Shown here one piece after another: positions 39,279-49,907 of a stretch of DNA of 64,000 nt. Made by a program: the position numbers and the translations under genes. The notes below the pieces were generated by a model. It was not told where the DNA came from, did no database searches, and saw only the letters and a program-made list of their open reading frames with translations. Location of the stretch: NCBI GenBank assembly GCA_027019175.1, contig JALUXB010000019.1, forward strand, positions 1-64,000. The letters are read 5' to 3'. The DNA comes from Sulfurovum sp. (lineage in GTDB: Bacteria > Campylobacterota > Campylobacteria > Campylobacterales > Sulfurovaceae). The number at the start of each line of letters is the position of its first letter. The stretch's first letter is position 1.

Positions 39279-39656
39279 CTACTGCTTGGTAACGATAGAG
39301 ATGTTCTCGAAACCTTTGGCCTTCATAATATCGATAACCTTGACAAAATAATTAAACGGTGTCAGCTTGTCCGTATGTAGCGATACAATATCTTTTTTGG
39401 GATCAAGTGTATTGAGTTTGGCCTTAAGTGCAGCATATTCCATGGGGGTTTTGTCGTAGAAGTACTTCCCTTCCTTATCGATGGAAATGACAATACTCTT
39501 CTTCTCTTCCGCTTTTTTGCTGCTGGCTGCCGGCAAGTCTATCTTGATGCTTTTATTTTGTACAAAACTCGCCGTAGCGAGCACTATGACAAGCAATACA
39601 AGGACAATATCGATGAACGGAACAACGTTCATCTTGTCAAAGCGTTCGCGTCTCAT
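39279..39656 (-). CDS. exbD: ExbD/TolR-family biopolymer transporter
   Basis: MNVVPFIDIVLVLLVIVLATASF. Confidence 0.93.
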   Translation of the reverse strand: MRRERFDKMNVVPFIDIVLVLLVIVLATASFVQNKSIKIDLPAASSKKAEEKKSIVISIDKEGKYFYDKTPMEYAALKAKLNTLDPKKDIVSLHTDKLTPFNYFVKVIDIMKAKGFENISIVTKQ

Positions 39657-40102
39657 CCGCGCAATTTCCCCTCGTCACGCAGGATCTCCCACTGCGCGAT
39701 CAGCTTGTCTACTTTTGTCAACAGTGCATTGTAAATGGCTGTTGCAGGTATGGCAACGACCAGTCCCGCCGCAGTTGCTTTAAGCGCAAGGGCAAGGTGT
39801 TTCATGATCTCACCGGCATTGACATCATTTGCCTGCTCACCGATAATGTAGAATGTCAAAATGATCGCCAATACCGTTCCAAGCAGCCCGATATAGGGGG
39901 CATTGACACCAATAGAAGCAATGGTTGACAAATGCTTGCCAAGGTCAAGTTCAAGTGCTTTAATGTGATTGTATTCTTCCAGTTTTATACTACGGTAAAA
40001 AAGCAGACGTTCAATGGCGAATGCAAAGGTTAGAAAACTCAAAAAGAGCAGGAAGCCGATAATTCCGTAATCGACAATATGTTTGATCTGTTCTACTGGC
40101 AT
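39653..40102 (-). CDS. exbB: ExbB/MotA/TolQ-family proton channel
   Basis: SIGVNAPYIGLLGTVLAIILTF, ALKATAAGLVVAIPATAIYN. Confidence 0.93.
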   Translation of the reverse strand: MPVEQIKHIVDYGIIGFLLFLSFLTFAFAIERLLFYRSIKLEEYNHIKALELDLGKHLSTIASIGVNAPYIGLLGTVLAIILTFYIIGEQANDVNAGEIMKHLALALKATAAGLVVAIPATAIYNALLTKVDKLIAQWEILRDEGKLRG

Positions 40103-40160
40103 TGGACCTCTTTTGCAGATATTGCTTCTGCGATTATATTGGAACTTTGATTATAAGCCG

Positions 40161-41054
40161 CTATAGTTTGAGCGTAGGGCAGCCTTCGGGAAGTACCAGC
40201 TCGATCGCACCCGGTACTATCTCGAAACGGATCGTATCCGCTTCGTAGGGCTCTCCGTCAAGATTGACAGAACGACGCTGATAGGGAATCGACTCTACCC
40301 ATTTTTTTTGATAACGCTTCACATAGGTTCCGGAATGTTCATAGTCGATGATTTCGGCGATTACTTCTCCAAGATCAACCAGCGGGAACTCCAGAATCAC
40401 TACAATGTCAAGCAGTCCGTCATTGATGTAGGCCGTAGGGGCGATGAGCTGCCCGCCGCCTGCCTGTCTGCCGTTACAGATAAGTCCTGCAATACTTTTA
40501 CCTTTAATATCCAATCCGTCTGAAACCAAACGGCCATCGTGACTGGTGAAGTTAAGTGCCTTAATCACAGCCGAGAGTGTGTAGGCACCCCCGCCAAGAA
40601 AGTTTTTCAGCGATGGCGGGGTGTCTGCAACAATCTGCGCACCAAAACCGCTGGAGGCGACATTGAGAAAGTAACGTTCATTGGCTTGCACAATATCGAC
40701 ACGATACGCCTGACCCTCTATGGCCAAACGTAACGCTTCAAGTGCCGTACACGGAATCTCACAGGCAGTGGCAAAATCGTTTGCTGTTCCCATCGGCACG
40801 ATCGCCATCTGCGGACGCCTCTCTTTTGGAAGCGTAGCCAATCCGTTGACCGCTTCATTGAGTGAGCCGTCTCCGCCGGCAACAACAATGCGTTCCACAC
40901 CATCCCTGCTCGCTTCATGTACCATACGCAGCGCATCACCTTTTTCCCAGGTTACACGCACTTCGATGGTTTCCCCTTCTTGACGCAGCCGCATTACCGC
41001 TTCACGAAACAGTTCGTCCTGTGCTTTCTTTCCGTTAAGAATTACCCGTATCAT
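40161..41054 (-). CDS. YegS/DgkB-family lipid kinase
   Basis: VVAGGDGSLNEAVNGL, VPMGTANDFA. Confidence 0.92.
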   Translation of the reverse strand: MIRVILNGKKAQDELFREAVMRLRQEGETIEVRVTWEKGDALRMVHEASRDGVERIVVAGGDGSLNEAVNGLATLPKERRPQMAIVPMGTANDFATACEIPCTALEALRLAIEGQAYRVDIVQANERYFLNVASSGFGAQIVADTPPSLKNFLGGGAYTLSAVIKALNFTSHDGRLVSDGLDIKGKSIAGLICNGRQAGGGQLIAPTAYINDGLLDIVVILEFPLVDLGEVIAEIIDYEHSGTYVKRYQKKWVESIPYQRRSVNLDGEPYEADTIRFEIVPGAIELVLPEGCPTLKL

Positions 41055-41089
41055 CAGTCACCTCGCTTGAGAAAGTATAGCATAACGGA

Positions 41090-41926
41090 CTAAACAATAA
41101 TTTCCCCCAAACCGAGTGTCACTGTTGTACCTTCACCTTTCCCCGACTCAATCTGTATAGCAATATTCTCACGGTCACAATATGCTTTTACCAGAGCCAG
41201 CCCGATGCCTTCTCCCTCTTTCTGGCTGTCTTCCTGATAATATTTTTCATAAATTTTTACAATCTGCCCTTCATCCATTCCGATCCCATGGTCAATGATC
41301 TTTAAAAAAGGCACATCGAGTATAATCTTTACAGATGCTTCTTTCGGAGAGTACTTCATCGCATTGTTGACAAGGTTGTCCACGATCTGTTCAAAACCGA
41401 TACGGTCGGTATGTACCATACAGGAACAGATATTCACACTAAAGGGGTTGCGCCCCTGCTCTTTAAAAATAGCCACCCGTTCTTCTATCAGATCTTTCAG
41501 ATCGAATGTTTCACGCTCAATCTCATGTATCTCTTTTTTAATAGTATAGACCAGCTCATCGTAAAGACGGGCAAGACGCTTTGAAGCATCTTCAATACGT
41601 GTCAGCCGTTTTTGTGCCTTTGTATCCTCTATGTTTCGGCGCAGCATACTGCTGTTTGCCTGAATGGTTGCCAGGGGAAGATTGAGCTCATGGACAATCT
41701 CTTTTGTCAAATGCAGCAGATGTTCCTGTGTTTTTTTCTGTGGTACCAACAGGTGTGATGCAATAATATACCCCCATGCTACACTGAGGAAGAGGGCAAT
41801 AAGTGCCGCAAGAAGGAAAGATGATTCTGAAAAATTTTCATTTTTCATAAACCAGTAGATAAAGCTGAGCAGCATTGCTACACTCAGTACATACCCAAAT
41901 GCCGCCAGCCAAATCTGCTTTTTCAT
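41090..41926 (-). CDS. Sensor histidine kinase
   Basis: TKEIVHELNLPLATIQAN H-box, NLVNNAMKYSP, DHGIGMDEGQ, GEGIGLALVK. Confidence 0.93.
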   Translation of the reverse strand: MKKQIWLAAFGYVLSVAMLLSFIYWFMKNENFSESSFLLAALIALFLSVAWGYIIASHLLVPQKKTQEHLLHLTKEIVHELNLPLATIQANSSMLRRNIEDTKAQKRLTRIEDASKRLARLYDELVYTIKKEIHEIERETFDLKDLIEERVAIFKEQGRNPFSVNICSCMVHTDRIGFEQIVDNLVNNAMKYSPKEASVKIILDVPFLKIIDHGIGMDEGQIVKIYEKYYQEDSQKEGEGIGLALVKAYCDRENIAIQIESGKGEGTTVTLGLGEIIV

Positions 41927-42576
41927 CTACACCACTTATACCCGACACCACGCACATTGACGATAGCCTCGGGAAAATGCTTTTTGAGTTGAGTAATATA
42001 GACCCGAAGCGCTCCGTCACTGGCACTCTGACCCGCAGCCCAAAGCCGCTGCTTGATTGTCTCAGCCGTAACTACCTCGCCCCCCGCTTCAATAAGCAGC
42101 TGCAGAAGCTCAACCGTTTTTTTGCTTATCTCTACGGCATTACCCTCTTTGTAGAGTGTCTTGGCAAACATATCAAGCATATATGGGCCTATTTCTATAC
42201 GTTCCTGGCGCACTTGCCGGCGTAAGACCGCATGTACACGCAGCAGCAGTTCATCCAGATCGACCGGTTTTCTAAGGTAGTCATCTGCACCCGTTTCAAA
42301 TCCCTCCTGCAAAGAAGCTTTGTCTTCTCTTGAAGTCAGAAAAATAGCAGGCGTCATATCGTTACTCTGGCGCAGTTTGCCAAGCAGATCAAAACCGCTT
42401 TCATACGGCAGGTTCACATCAAAAAGATAGAGGTCGTAAGTATGCTCGTAAGTTAGATCCAGTGCCGTATAGGGGTCAAGTGCGACATCCACACTGAAGC
42501 CCTCCTCTTCGAGAAAGTCCTGCAGGGTTTCATTGAACAAACGGTCATCTTCAAGAAGGAGGAGTTTAGCCGACAT
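41923..42576 (-). CDS. OmpR-family response regulator
   Basis: LLEDDRLFNETL, YLFDVNLP, RKPVDLDELLLRV, winged-helix C-terminus; overlaps the kinase. Confidence 0.94.
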   Translation of the reverse strand: MSAKLLLLEDDRLFNETLQDFLEEEGFSVDVALDPYTALDLTYEHTYDLYLFDVNLPYESGFDLLGKLRQSNDMTPAIFLTSREDKASLQEGFETGADDYLRKPVDLDELLLRVHAVLRRQVRQERIEIGPYMLDMFAKTLYKEGNAVEISKKTVELLQLLIEAGGEVVTAETIKQRLWAAGQSASDGALRVYITQLKKHFPEAIVNVRGVGYKWCR

Positions 42577-42603
42577 GGGTGCCTCGGGCGAGAGAAAAGA
42601 GCA

Positions 42604-43347
42604 TTACATATACATCCCGCCGTTAACTTTCAGTGTTTCGCCGGTAATATAGGAAGCGTGGTCGGAAAGCAGGAAGGCAACCGCTTCGGCAACCTCTCTT
42701 GGCTCACCAAAACGCCCCAGAGGGATTTTGGCAATAAAGGCTTCCTTGACCTCATCTTTGAGAACATCGGTCATCTCAGTGGCAATGAACCCCGGCGTGA
42801 TCGTATTGTAGCGAATGTTCCGGGGAGCAGCTTCAAGGGCAAAGCTTTTTGTCATCGCGATGGTACCGCCTTTGCTCGCACTGTAGTTGGTCTGTCCTGC
42901 ATTGCCTGTCTCTCCGACAATGGAAGCGATGTTCACTACTGAACCAAAACGCTTTTTACCCATTACTTTCAGTGCTTCACGGCATCCGATAAACGTTGAC
43001 TTGAGGTTGGCTTCTATCACATCCATAAACGCTTCTGTCTTCATGCGCATTGCCAGTCCGTCTTTGGTGATACCCGCATTATTTACCAGATAGCTCAGTT
43101 CACCGTCTGCTGCAACAATCTCTTTTACCGCTGCAACAAATGCCGCTTCATCACTGACATCAAACCCGATGGTCTCTGCCTGTCCCCCTGCCGTTTCGAT
43201 TTCTGCTTTGACTGCTGCCGCTTCAGCTTCTCCGCTGCGGTAGTTCACCCATACTTTCAGTCCCATTCCTGCCAGTGTTTTGGCAATTTGTGCACCGATA
43301 CCGCGGCTTGCACCTGTTACAAGTACATTTTTTCCTGAAAATTTCAT
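42604..43347 (-). CDS. fabG: 3-oxoacyl-ACP reductase
   Basis: VTGASRGIGAQIAKTL, NNAGIT, NYSASKGG. Confidence 0.95.
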   Translation of the reverse strand: MKFSGKNVLVTGASRGIGAQIAKTLAGMGLKVWVNYRSGEAEAAAVKAEIETAGGQAETIGFDVSDEAAFVAAVKEIVAADGELSYLVNNAGITKDGLAMRMKTEAFMDVIEANLKSTFIGCREALKVMGKKRFGSVVNIASIVGETGNAGQTNYSASKGGTIAMTKSFALEAAPRNIRYNTITPGFIATEMTDVLKDEVKEAFIAKIPLGRFGEPREVAEAVAFLLSDHASYITGETLKVNGGMYM

Positions 43348-43418
43348 TTGTTTCCTTTATAATATTTTTACTACGTTCTTCCTACATTCGTATGTAAGGA
43401 TTACAACCCATTTAAAAC

Positions 43419-43772
43419 TCAGCAGCTAAAAAGCCGCTTTTTAATATCTTCGAAGATCTTATAATCCTCTTCACTGATTTTATCCGAATAGATAATATGG
43501 TTAAGCTGTTCAAGCAGATGGTACTTTGAAAGTTTATCTTCGCAGAGCGCCTGGTTGATAATATCAATATGCTTGTCCAGATCATACTCCCGGTCAATCA
43601 CTTCTTCAAGGAATGCCCGGGCTTCCTCTTCGGTACAATCGAAATTCTGCCCCATTATCTCACAAAAGAGCGGTGCCTCTTTCTCTATGTCACGATGATC
43701 TACCTTGATAATATGCGCCAGCAGGGTACCCACCGACTCTTTGATACGTTTTTCCATTGCATTCGACCTCAT
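43419..43772 (-). CDS. Conserved hypothetical protein, possibly TerB-like
   Basis: Acidic helical ORF upstream of fabG. Confidence 0.6.
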   Translation of the reverse strand: MRSNAMEKRIKESVGTLLAHIIKVDHRDIEKEAPLFCEIMGQNFDCTEEEARAFLEEVIDREYDLDKHIDIINQALCEDKLSKYHLLEQLNHIIYSDKISEEDYKIFEDIKKRLFSC

Positions 43773-43844
43773 TTATGCATCATTCATAACCAGGGGCAGT
43801 ACCCCAAAAGATCTCTTGCATCATTGTACCAAAAAATTCGGACG

Positions 43845-45326
43845 CTATGCAATCAGCGGTTTATCCATTTCTTCCGGGATCGGCAATCCCATCAGTTTAA
43901 GCACTGTAGGCGCAATGTTGTTGAGACCGCCCCCCTCTTTGACCTCACTGACACCATCTGCAAGAATGTAACACCAGACATCTCCTACGGTATGGTTTGT
44001 CAGCACATGCCCCTGTCCGTCGCACATCTCTTCGCAGTTGCCGTGATCGGAAGTCAGTACAACGGCGTAGCCCGCCTCTTTGGCTTTAGCGATGATTTTT
44101 CCAAGTTCCGTATCTACCGCTTCAACTGCCTTCTTTGCTGCATCATAGTTACCCGTATGCCCAACCATGTCACCGTTTGCAAAGTTGACCACAATAAAGT
44201 CATATGCTTCATCCATAGCCGTACGTACCGCCTCACCTACTTCAGGGGCAGACATTTCCGGTTTAAGATCATAGGTCTTTACATCAGGGCTGGGAACAAG
44301 CACACGGCTCTCGCCTACCATCGGCTCTTCGATACCGCCGTTTAAAAAGAAAGTTACATGCGCATATTTTTCCGTTTCTGCTGTATGCAGCTGCCGGAGT
44401 CCTGCATTGGAGACAACTTCTGCCAGTGTATTTTTGGGCGCCTCCTTGGGAAAGAGTACCGGGTAGGGGAATGATGCATCATACTGCGTCATGGTCGCAA
44501 TATGCAGCGGAATGTAGGTTCGTTCAAATGCATTGAAGTCAGGATCACCCAATGCTGTTGTGATTTCACGCACCCTGTCGGAACGGAAGTTGGTCACAAT
44601 AACCGCATCCCCCTCTTTCATGCCGTCATATCCTGCAAAGGCTACCGGTTCGATGAATTCATCAGTCTCTCCCTTTCCGTAACTTGCCTCAATATATGCT
44701 TTGGGAGAAAGATCGGTCTTCGGTTTGGCTTCGGCAATAGCACGATACCCTTTTTCAACACGTTCCCAGCGGTTATCCCTGTCCATCGTATAGAAACGTC
44801 CGCCAATCGTTGCAATTTGAATATCTTCATCGCAGATCGCTTCAATCTGCTCCAGATACTGCACGGCAGAAGTTGGACTGACATCCCTACCGTCTGTGAT
44901 GAGATGCAAAAAGACCTTTTTGCCTCTTGCTTTGGCCAACTTTGCAAAACCGATGGTGTGTTTGATATGTGAATGAACCCCGCCGTCACTCATCAGTCCG
45001 ATCAGATGCACACGGTCACTGGTTTCAAGAATATTTTTAAGTACTTCATTCTGCTCAATGCTGCCATCTTCAAGCGCCAGAGAGATTTTCACAAGATCCT
45101 GGTAAAGCACCCTGCCTGAACCGATCGTCATATGCCCGACTTCAGAATTTCCCATTTGCCCCTCGGGAAGTCCTACACTTAATCCATACGTAGAAATAAG
45201 CGCTCGGGGAACATTCTCCAATGCTTCAAAAGTCGGTTTTTCCGCATCAGCAAACGCATTGCAGGCACTTTCGGGTTTGTGCCCGATACCGTCAGTGATA
45301 ATCAGTAGTGTTTTCTGTGTATCCAT
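43845..45326 (-). CDS. gpmI: 2,3-bisphosphoglycerate-independent phosphoglycerate mutase
   Basis: [48 protein letters not shown] start preferred. Confidence 0.96.
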   Translation of the reverse strand: MDTQKTLLIITDGIGHKPESACNAFADAEKPTFEALENVPRALISTYGLSVGLPEGQMGNSEVGHMTIGSGRVLYQDLVKISLALEDGSIEQNEVLKNILETSDRVHLIGLMSDGGVHSHIKHTIGFAKLAKARGKKVFLHLITDGRDVSPTSAVQYLEQIEAICDEDIQIATIGGRFYTMDRDNRWERVEKGYRAIAEAKPKTDLSPKAYIEASYGKGETDEFIEPVAFAGYDGMKEGDAVIVTNFRSDRVREITTALGDPDFNAFERTYIPLHIATMTQYDASFPYPVLFPKEAPKNTLAEVVSNAGLRQLHTAETEKYAHVTFFLNGGIEEPMVGESRVLVPSPDVKTYDLKPEMSAPEVGEAVRTAMDEAYDFIVVNFANGDMVGHTGNYDAAKKAVEAVDTELGKIIAKAKEAGYAVVLTSDHGNCEEMCDGQGHVLTNHTVGDVWCYILADGVSEVKEGGGLNNIAPTVLKLMGLPIPEEMDKPLIA

Positions 45327-45527
45327 ACTCTCTTCTTCCCTCACAACGCGCCATCGTACTTTTTTGTCCGGTGCATTCAAGATGCATCCAAACCTGCCAC
45401 GGAACTTGCCGTTGGCGATGTCCGGGCACTGGACAAAAGAGTACCATCCAGGCACTGCGCTGTTTTTTATTGAAATCATAGTAAAATAAGCTTTTGTACA
45501 CCTAAATCTTTATCACGAAAGACTGTT

Positions 45528-46586
45528 ATGCTCTATACCATCTCCCAACTTTTCGATATCAACCTTTTTGGCTACATCACCGTACGTGCCGGCTTTGCCT
45601 TTATGATCGCTTTTATTTTCACCCTGATCGCAATGCCGAAATACATCCGCTGGGCAGCATCCAAAGAGGCCAATCAGCCTATCAGCAAATTCGTCAAGGC
45701 ACACGAGGGCAAAAGCAAAACAGCCACTATGGGGGGCGCTGTCTTTTTAACAGGTACTCTCCTTGCCGCACTCCTAACGGTCAACCTTGCCAACCCCTAC
45801 ATCTGGGGCGGCATCATCACTCTTGTGGGCTTCGGTGCCGTAGGCATGAAAGACGACCTCGGCAAGATCCTCTCGGGAGACAACCTTGAGGGTCTCAGCC
45901 CAAAAGCAAAAATGGCACTGCTTGCCGTCATCGCGTCAGCAGCGACCGGATTGCTCATTTACACCGGTTTCCCGACAGAGTTTTACATCCCATTTTATAA
46001 AAAACCGCTCTTTGACATGGGCTTTTTTGCAATCTTCTTCTGGGTCATCATCTTCCTTGCAACCACCAATGCCGTCAACCTTACCGACGGACTGGACGGA
46101 CTGGCTACAGTACCGAGCATCATTGCACTCTTTACACTGGGAATCATTGTCTACATTACCGGACACGCTATCTTCTCAAGCTACCTGCTCATTCCCAATA
46201 TCAAAGGGGTTGGGGAGGTCATGATCCTCGCAGCTGCTCTTGGCGGCGGGCTCATGGGCTTTTTATGGTACAACGCCTACCCCGCCGAAATCTTCATGGG
46301 TGATACCGGCAGTCTCGCCATAGGCGGCTTCCTTGCCTATCTTGCTATCCTCGGGAAAAGTGAAGTGCTGCTTGTTCTCATCGGCTTCATCTTCGTCATC
46401 GAAACCATTTCGGTCATTGTCCAGGTAGCCAGTTTTAAACTTCGCGGAAAACGCGTCTTCCTCATGGCTCCCATCCACCACCACTTCGAACTCAAAGGCT
46501 GGCCTGAGAACAAAATCATCGTCCGCTTCTGGATGATCGCCTTTATTACGAATATTTTGGCACTGATCAGTTTCAAGTTTAGATAA
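45528..46586 (+). CDS. mraY: Phospho-N-acetylmuramoyl-pentapeptide transferase
   Basis: [46 protein letters not shown]. Confidence 0.97.
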   Translation: MLYTISQLFDINLFGYITVRAGFAFMIAFIFTLIAMPKYIRWAASKEANQPISKFVKAHEGKSKTATMGGAVFLTGTLLAALLTVNLANPYIWGGIITLVGFGAVGMKDDLGKILSGDNLEGLSPKAKMALLAVIASAATGLLIYTGFPTEFYIPFYKKPLFDMGFFAIFFWVIIFLATTNAVNLTDGLDGLATVPSIIALFTLGIIVYITGHAIFSSYLLIPNIKGVGEVMILAAALGGGLMGFLWYNAYPAEIFMGDTGSLAIGGFLAYLAILGKSEVLLVLIGFIFVIETISVIVQVASFKLRGKRVFLMAPIHHHFELKGWPENKIIVRFWMIAFITNILALISFKFR

Positions 46587-46618
46587 TTAAGTTAAACACT
46601 GGGCACTGAGGGGTTCGC

Positions 46619-46711
46619 GTAGGGTGCGATATTTCGCACCTTCATATCGTTGATCAAAAATAACCGCTACTATTACCATACACTTCAAGGGTGCGTGACT
46701 ACGCACCCTAC
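46619..46711. repeat. REP family 1 inverted pair
   Basis: GTAGGGTGCGATATTTCGCACC (46619-46640) and GGTGCGTGACTACGCACCCTAC (46690-46711). Confidence 0.85.
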
Positions 46712-46764
46712 GAAAACAGCAACATTGTGCTAAAATCACAAAACATACTATAAAAGAGCGGACA

Positions 46765-48078
46765 ATGAATACCCCATCAAAAAAAGCATCGCAAAGCGAT
46801 GTATACCAACACTCCTCACTCCTCACTCCTCATTCCTCACTATCCAAACAAAGTATCACTTTGTTTGGATATGGTTTGACCACCAAAGCCATTGCCAAAA
46901 AGCTTGGCGGGGGCTGCACCTTCTTTGACGATAACTGCAAGGAATCCTACACCGATGATATGGGAAACCGTATTCTGCCTTCACACCTCTTCGACCCGGA
47001 CACAAGTGAACTGGAAATTACCACCCCCAGTCTCAAACCCGATCATCCCCTCATTAAAAGTGCAAAGCATCTGTTGAGTGAATACGACTACTTTCTTGGC
47101 AGGGTATTGTCGGGGGACAACACCCTGCAAAAAAAACCGTTCACAGTTTGGATTAGTGGCACCAACGGTAAGACCACCACGACACAGATGCTCACCCATC
47201 TCCTTGAAAAACGCGGTGCGGTAAGCGGAGGAAACATCGGTACACCCTTGGCAGAGCTGAATCCTGAAGCGAACATCTGGGTACTGGAAACAAGCTCTTT
47301 CACTCTCCACCATACCCGCTACGCTTCCCCCAACATCTACCTTCTGCTTCCCATTACTCCCGACCATCTTGACTGGCATGGAACACCGGAAGCCTATGAG
47401 GCGGACAAACTCCGCCCGCTTAAAATGATGCAAGAAGGGGAACTGGCACTCGTTCCAAAAGGGCTGACTCTTCCTGAAACCGATGCCTTTGTCGTTGAAT
47501 ATGACAGCAATGATTTTCTTTGTGAATACTTTGGCCTCGATGCTTCACAACTCAACTATCGGGGTGCTTTTTTACAAGATGCTCTACTCTCGCTGGCCAT
47601 TGCCAAAGTACTGTTTGACGAAACAGACTACAACCTGCTTAACCGTTTCAAACGTGATGCCCACCGACAGGAAGAGTTTACCGATGCCAAAGGGCGCCTT
47701 TGGGTCAATGACTCCAAAGCAACTAACCTCGATGCGGCAGTACAGGCCGTCAAAGGGTATGCCGACCGTCACATCCACCTTATCATTGGCGGTGATGACA
47801 AAGGAGTTGACCTTACACCCCTTTTTAAACTTATTGCACCAATGGACATCACCCTTTACAGCATTGGCGCCAACAGCGAAAAAGTAAGAGCACTCTCAGA
47901 AAAATTCGGCATCGATCTCAAAGAGGCCGGTACACTTGAGAATGCCGTAAGAATGATAGATAAGGTTCTTGATGAAAAGAGCATCGCACTGCTCTCCCCT
48001 GCCGCAGCAAGTTTTGATCAGTTCAACTCCTATAAACACCGAGGTGAAGCGTTTGTTGATCTTGTGAAAGCACTTTGA
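46765..48078 (+). CDS. murD: UDP-N-acetylmuramoylalanine-D-glutamate ligase with repeat-derived N-terminus and internal insert
   Basis: ITLFGYGLTTKAIAKKL, VWISGTNGKTTTTQML, VNDSKATN, GGDDKGVDL; repeat-encoded NTPSKKASQSDVYQHSSLLTPHSSL and LGRVLSGDNTLQ. Confidence 0.95.
   Translation: MNTPSKKASQSDVYQHSSLLTPHSSLSKQSITLFGYGLTTKAIAKKLGGGCTFFDDNCKESYTDDMGNRILPSHLFDPDTSELEITTPSLKPDHPLIKSAKHLLSEYDYFLGRVLSGDNTLQKKPFTVWISGTNGKTTTTQMLTHLLEKRGAVSGGNIGTPLAELNPEANIWVLETSSFTLHHTRYASPNIYLLLPITPDHLDWHGTPEAYEADKLRPLKMMQEGELALVPKGLTLPETDAFVVEYDSNDFLCEYFGLDASQLNYRGAFLQDALLSLAIAKVLFDETDYNLLNRFKRDAHRQEEFTDAKGRLWVNDSKATNLDAAVQAVKGYADRHIHLIIGGDDKGVDLTPLFKLIAPMDITLYSIGANSEKVRALSEKFGIDLKEAGTLENAVRMIDKVLDEKSIALLSPAAASFDQFNSYKHRGEAFVDLVKAL
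46786..46841 (+). repeat. Palindrome-heptamer element, copy 4 (murD)
   Basis: GCATCGC-AAA-GCGATGT (46786-46802), ATACCAAC, then ACTCCTC x3, ATTCCTC, ACT. Confidence 0.78.
46841..46871 (+). promoter_or_regulatory. Perfect 14-bp hairpin at the native murD start region
   Basis: TATCCAAACAAAGT-ATC-ACTTTGTTTGGATA. Confidence 0.6.
47099..47128 (+). repeat. REP family 2 hairpin in-frame inside murD
   Basis: GCAGGGTATTGTC-GGGG-GACAACACCCTGC, one A-C mismatch. Confidence 0.68.
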
Positions 48079-48162
48079 GCATTAAAAATGCAAAAAGTGC
48101 TTGATTTCTAAATATTCTTTAAGGTTACATAGCTATAATTTCATCCACTTCACAACAACAGT

Positions 48163-48238
48163 GGCTCCGTAGCTCAGTTGGTAGAGCAATGGATTGAAAA
48201 TCCATGTGTCGGCGGTTCGATTCCGTCCGGCGCCACCA
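48163..48238 (+). tRNA. tRNA-Phe (GAA), CCA encoded
   Basis: GGCTCCGTAGCTCAGTTGGTAGAGCAATGGATTGAAAATCCATGTGTCGGCGGTTCGATTCCGTCCGGCGCCACCA; anticodon loop TTGAAAA. Confidence 0.95.
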
Positions 48239-48575
48239 TTTTAAACCCTTCAAATCATGAACTTTTCATAAAAATATCCAGACTAACATAAATCTTCATT
48301 TATCTATGACTGTAGGTAAGGTACCTTCTCTTTTATTAACCAATCCATTGATATTTTGCTAATACGATACACTTTTCCTACCAGTTTAGTGATTCACCAT
48401 AAAAACAAAAATAGCCAATACACGGTCACTTTCCTGAATGTTTCTTTAAATCAGCAGTAAAATCTTGATATACATCAAGAATATTAACAATTTATTAACT
48501 TTTTGTTTATTTTTATTGACATACCGTTTTCTTTTCTGTTATGATTCACTTATCATTACTATAAGGAGAAATAAA

Positions 48576-49793
48576 ATGAAAAAGACGCTTTTACTTTCAG
48601 TAGCAGCTTCAGCAATGCTGATGGCGGGTGGGGATATTGCCCCGGTAGTACAGGAGGAAGCTCCGGCAGCATCAGAGTTCCTGATCTTTAACAACATCTA
48701 TGCAAAAGGTGAGATCAGACCAAGATATGAGTATGTCGATGTATCAGATAATGGGCTTGATAAAGCCGATGCCTATACCAACAGACTGACACTCGGTATT
48801 GGTGCAGACTTCATGCAAATTGACGGTCTTTCTGTTTATTTGGAAGGTACCAATGTTATGGGTTCAGGAGATTTTTTCAGTACTAATAATAATAAGGTAA
48901 ACTATGAAACAGTAGTTGATCCTGATCAGACAAGAATCACACAAGCCTATATGGACTACAAATTCAGTGATACACTTATCCGTGTCGGTCGACAGGGTGT
49001 TAACCTCGACAACCAGCGTTTCATAGGTACTGTCAACTGGAGACAAATGCCGCAGACTTATGATGCTGCTGCTATCATTAACAACTCTATTGATAACCTG
49101 AGCCTGATGGCTGCATATGTATGGAGAGTAAACAAAGTAAATACAACTGACTTTGATACAAATACTGTGCTTCTGCATGCAGCATATACTTTTATGCCGG
49201 AACTGACACTCACTGCCTATGACTATATTGTTGAAAACTTTGCAGATACCTACGGAATCGCAGCAACCGGTAAAGTTGCAGTGGGTGGAGCAAATGTGAC
49301 TTACCGTGCAGAGTATGCTCATGAAAAAGATCCAAGCAACGGTACAGGAAAAGCAGACGCAGATTACTATAATCTACAAGCAACTGCAAATATGAGCGGT
49401 TTCCTTGTAGGTGCACAGTATGAAGTACTTGGAGCTGGAGATAATAATGGGAACGGTGCTTTTTATACACCACTTGCAACACTCCATGCACATAATGGTT
49501 GGGCTGATATCTTCCTTGGCGGTACACCACTTAATGGTCTTGTTGACGTAAATGGTATGGTTGGATACAAAGCAGAAGGATTTGGAGTTGCAAAAGTAAT
49601 TTACCACGATTTCTCTTCAGACAAAGGAAGTACAGACTATGGTACAGAGTGGGATGCACTTTACAAAAACAAAATTCCTGGGGTAAAAGGTCTTACTGGT
49701 ATGCTGAAAGCTTCTTGGTATAATGCAGACCAATACAAAAAAGACACAACAAAATTCTGGGTAATGCTCGACTACAAGTTCAGCACCAAGTAA
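48576..49793 (+). CDS. OprD-like/major outer-membrane porin
   Basis: Signal peptide MKKTLLLSVAASAMLMAGG; beta-barrel pattern, terminal WVMLDYKFSTK; strong RBS AAGGAG. Confidence 0.82.
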   Translation: MKKTLLLSVAASAMLMAGGDIAPVVQEEAPAASEFLIFNNIYAKGEIRPRYEYVDVSDNGLDKADAYTNRLTLGIGADFMQIDGLSVYLEGTNVMGSGDFFSTNNNKVNYETVVDPDQTRITQAYMDYKFSDTLIRVGRQGVNLDNQRFIGTVNWRQMPQTYDAAAIINNSIDNLSLMAAYVWRVNKVNTTDFDTNTVLLHAAYTFMPELTLTAYDYIVENFADTYGIAATGKVAVGGANVTYRAEYAHEKDPSNGTGKADADYYNLQATANMSGFLVGAQYEVLGAGDNNGNGAFYTPLATLHAHNGWADIFLGGTPLNGLVDVNGMVGYKAEGFGVAKVIYHDFSSDKGSTDYGTEWDALYKNKIPGVKGLTGMLKASWYNADQYKKDTTKFWVMLDYKFSTK

Positions 49794-49907
49794 TTTTAAA
49801 AATAGCGAACCACTCTTTCTCTGAAAGGGTGCTCGCCCCCTTCCCTTTCTTTCTTCCCATTTATGCTATACTTCCATCATATATAACCCCATTTTTAACG
49901 GATACCT

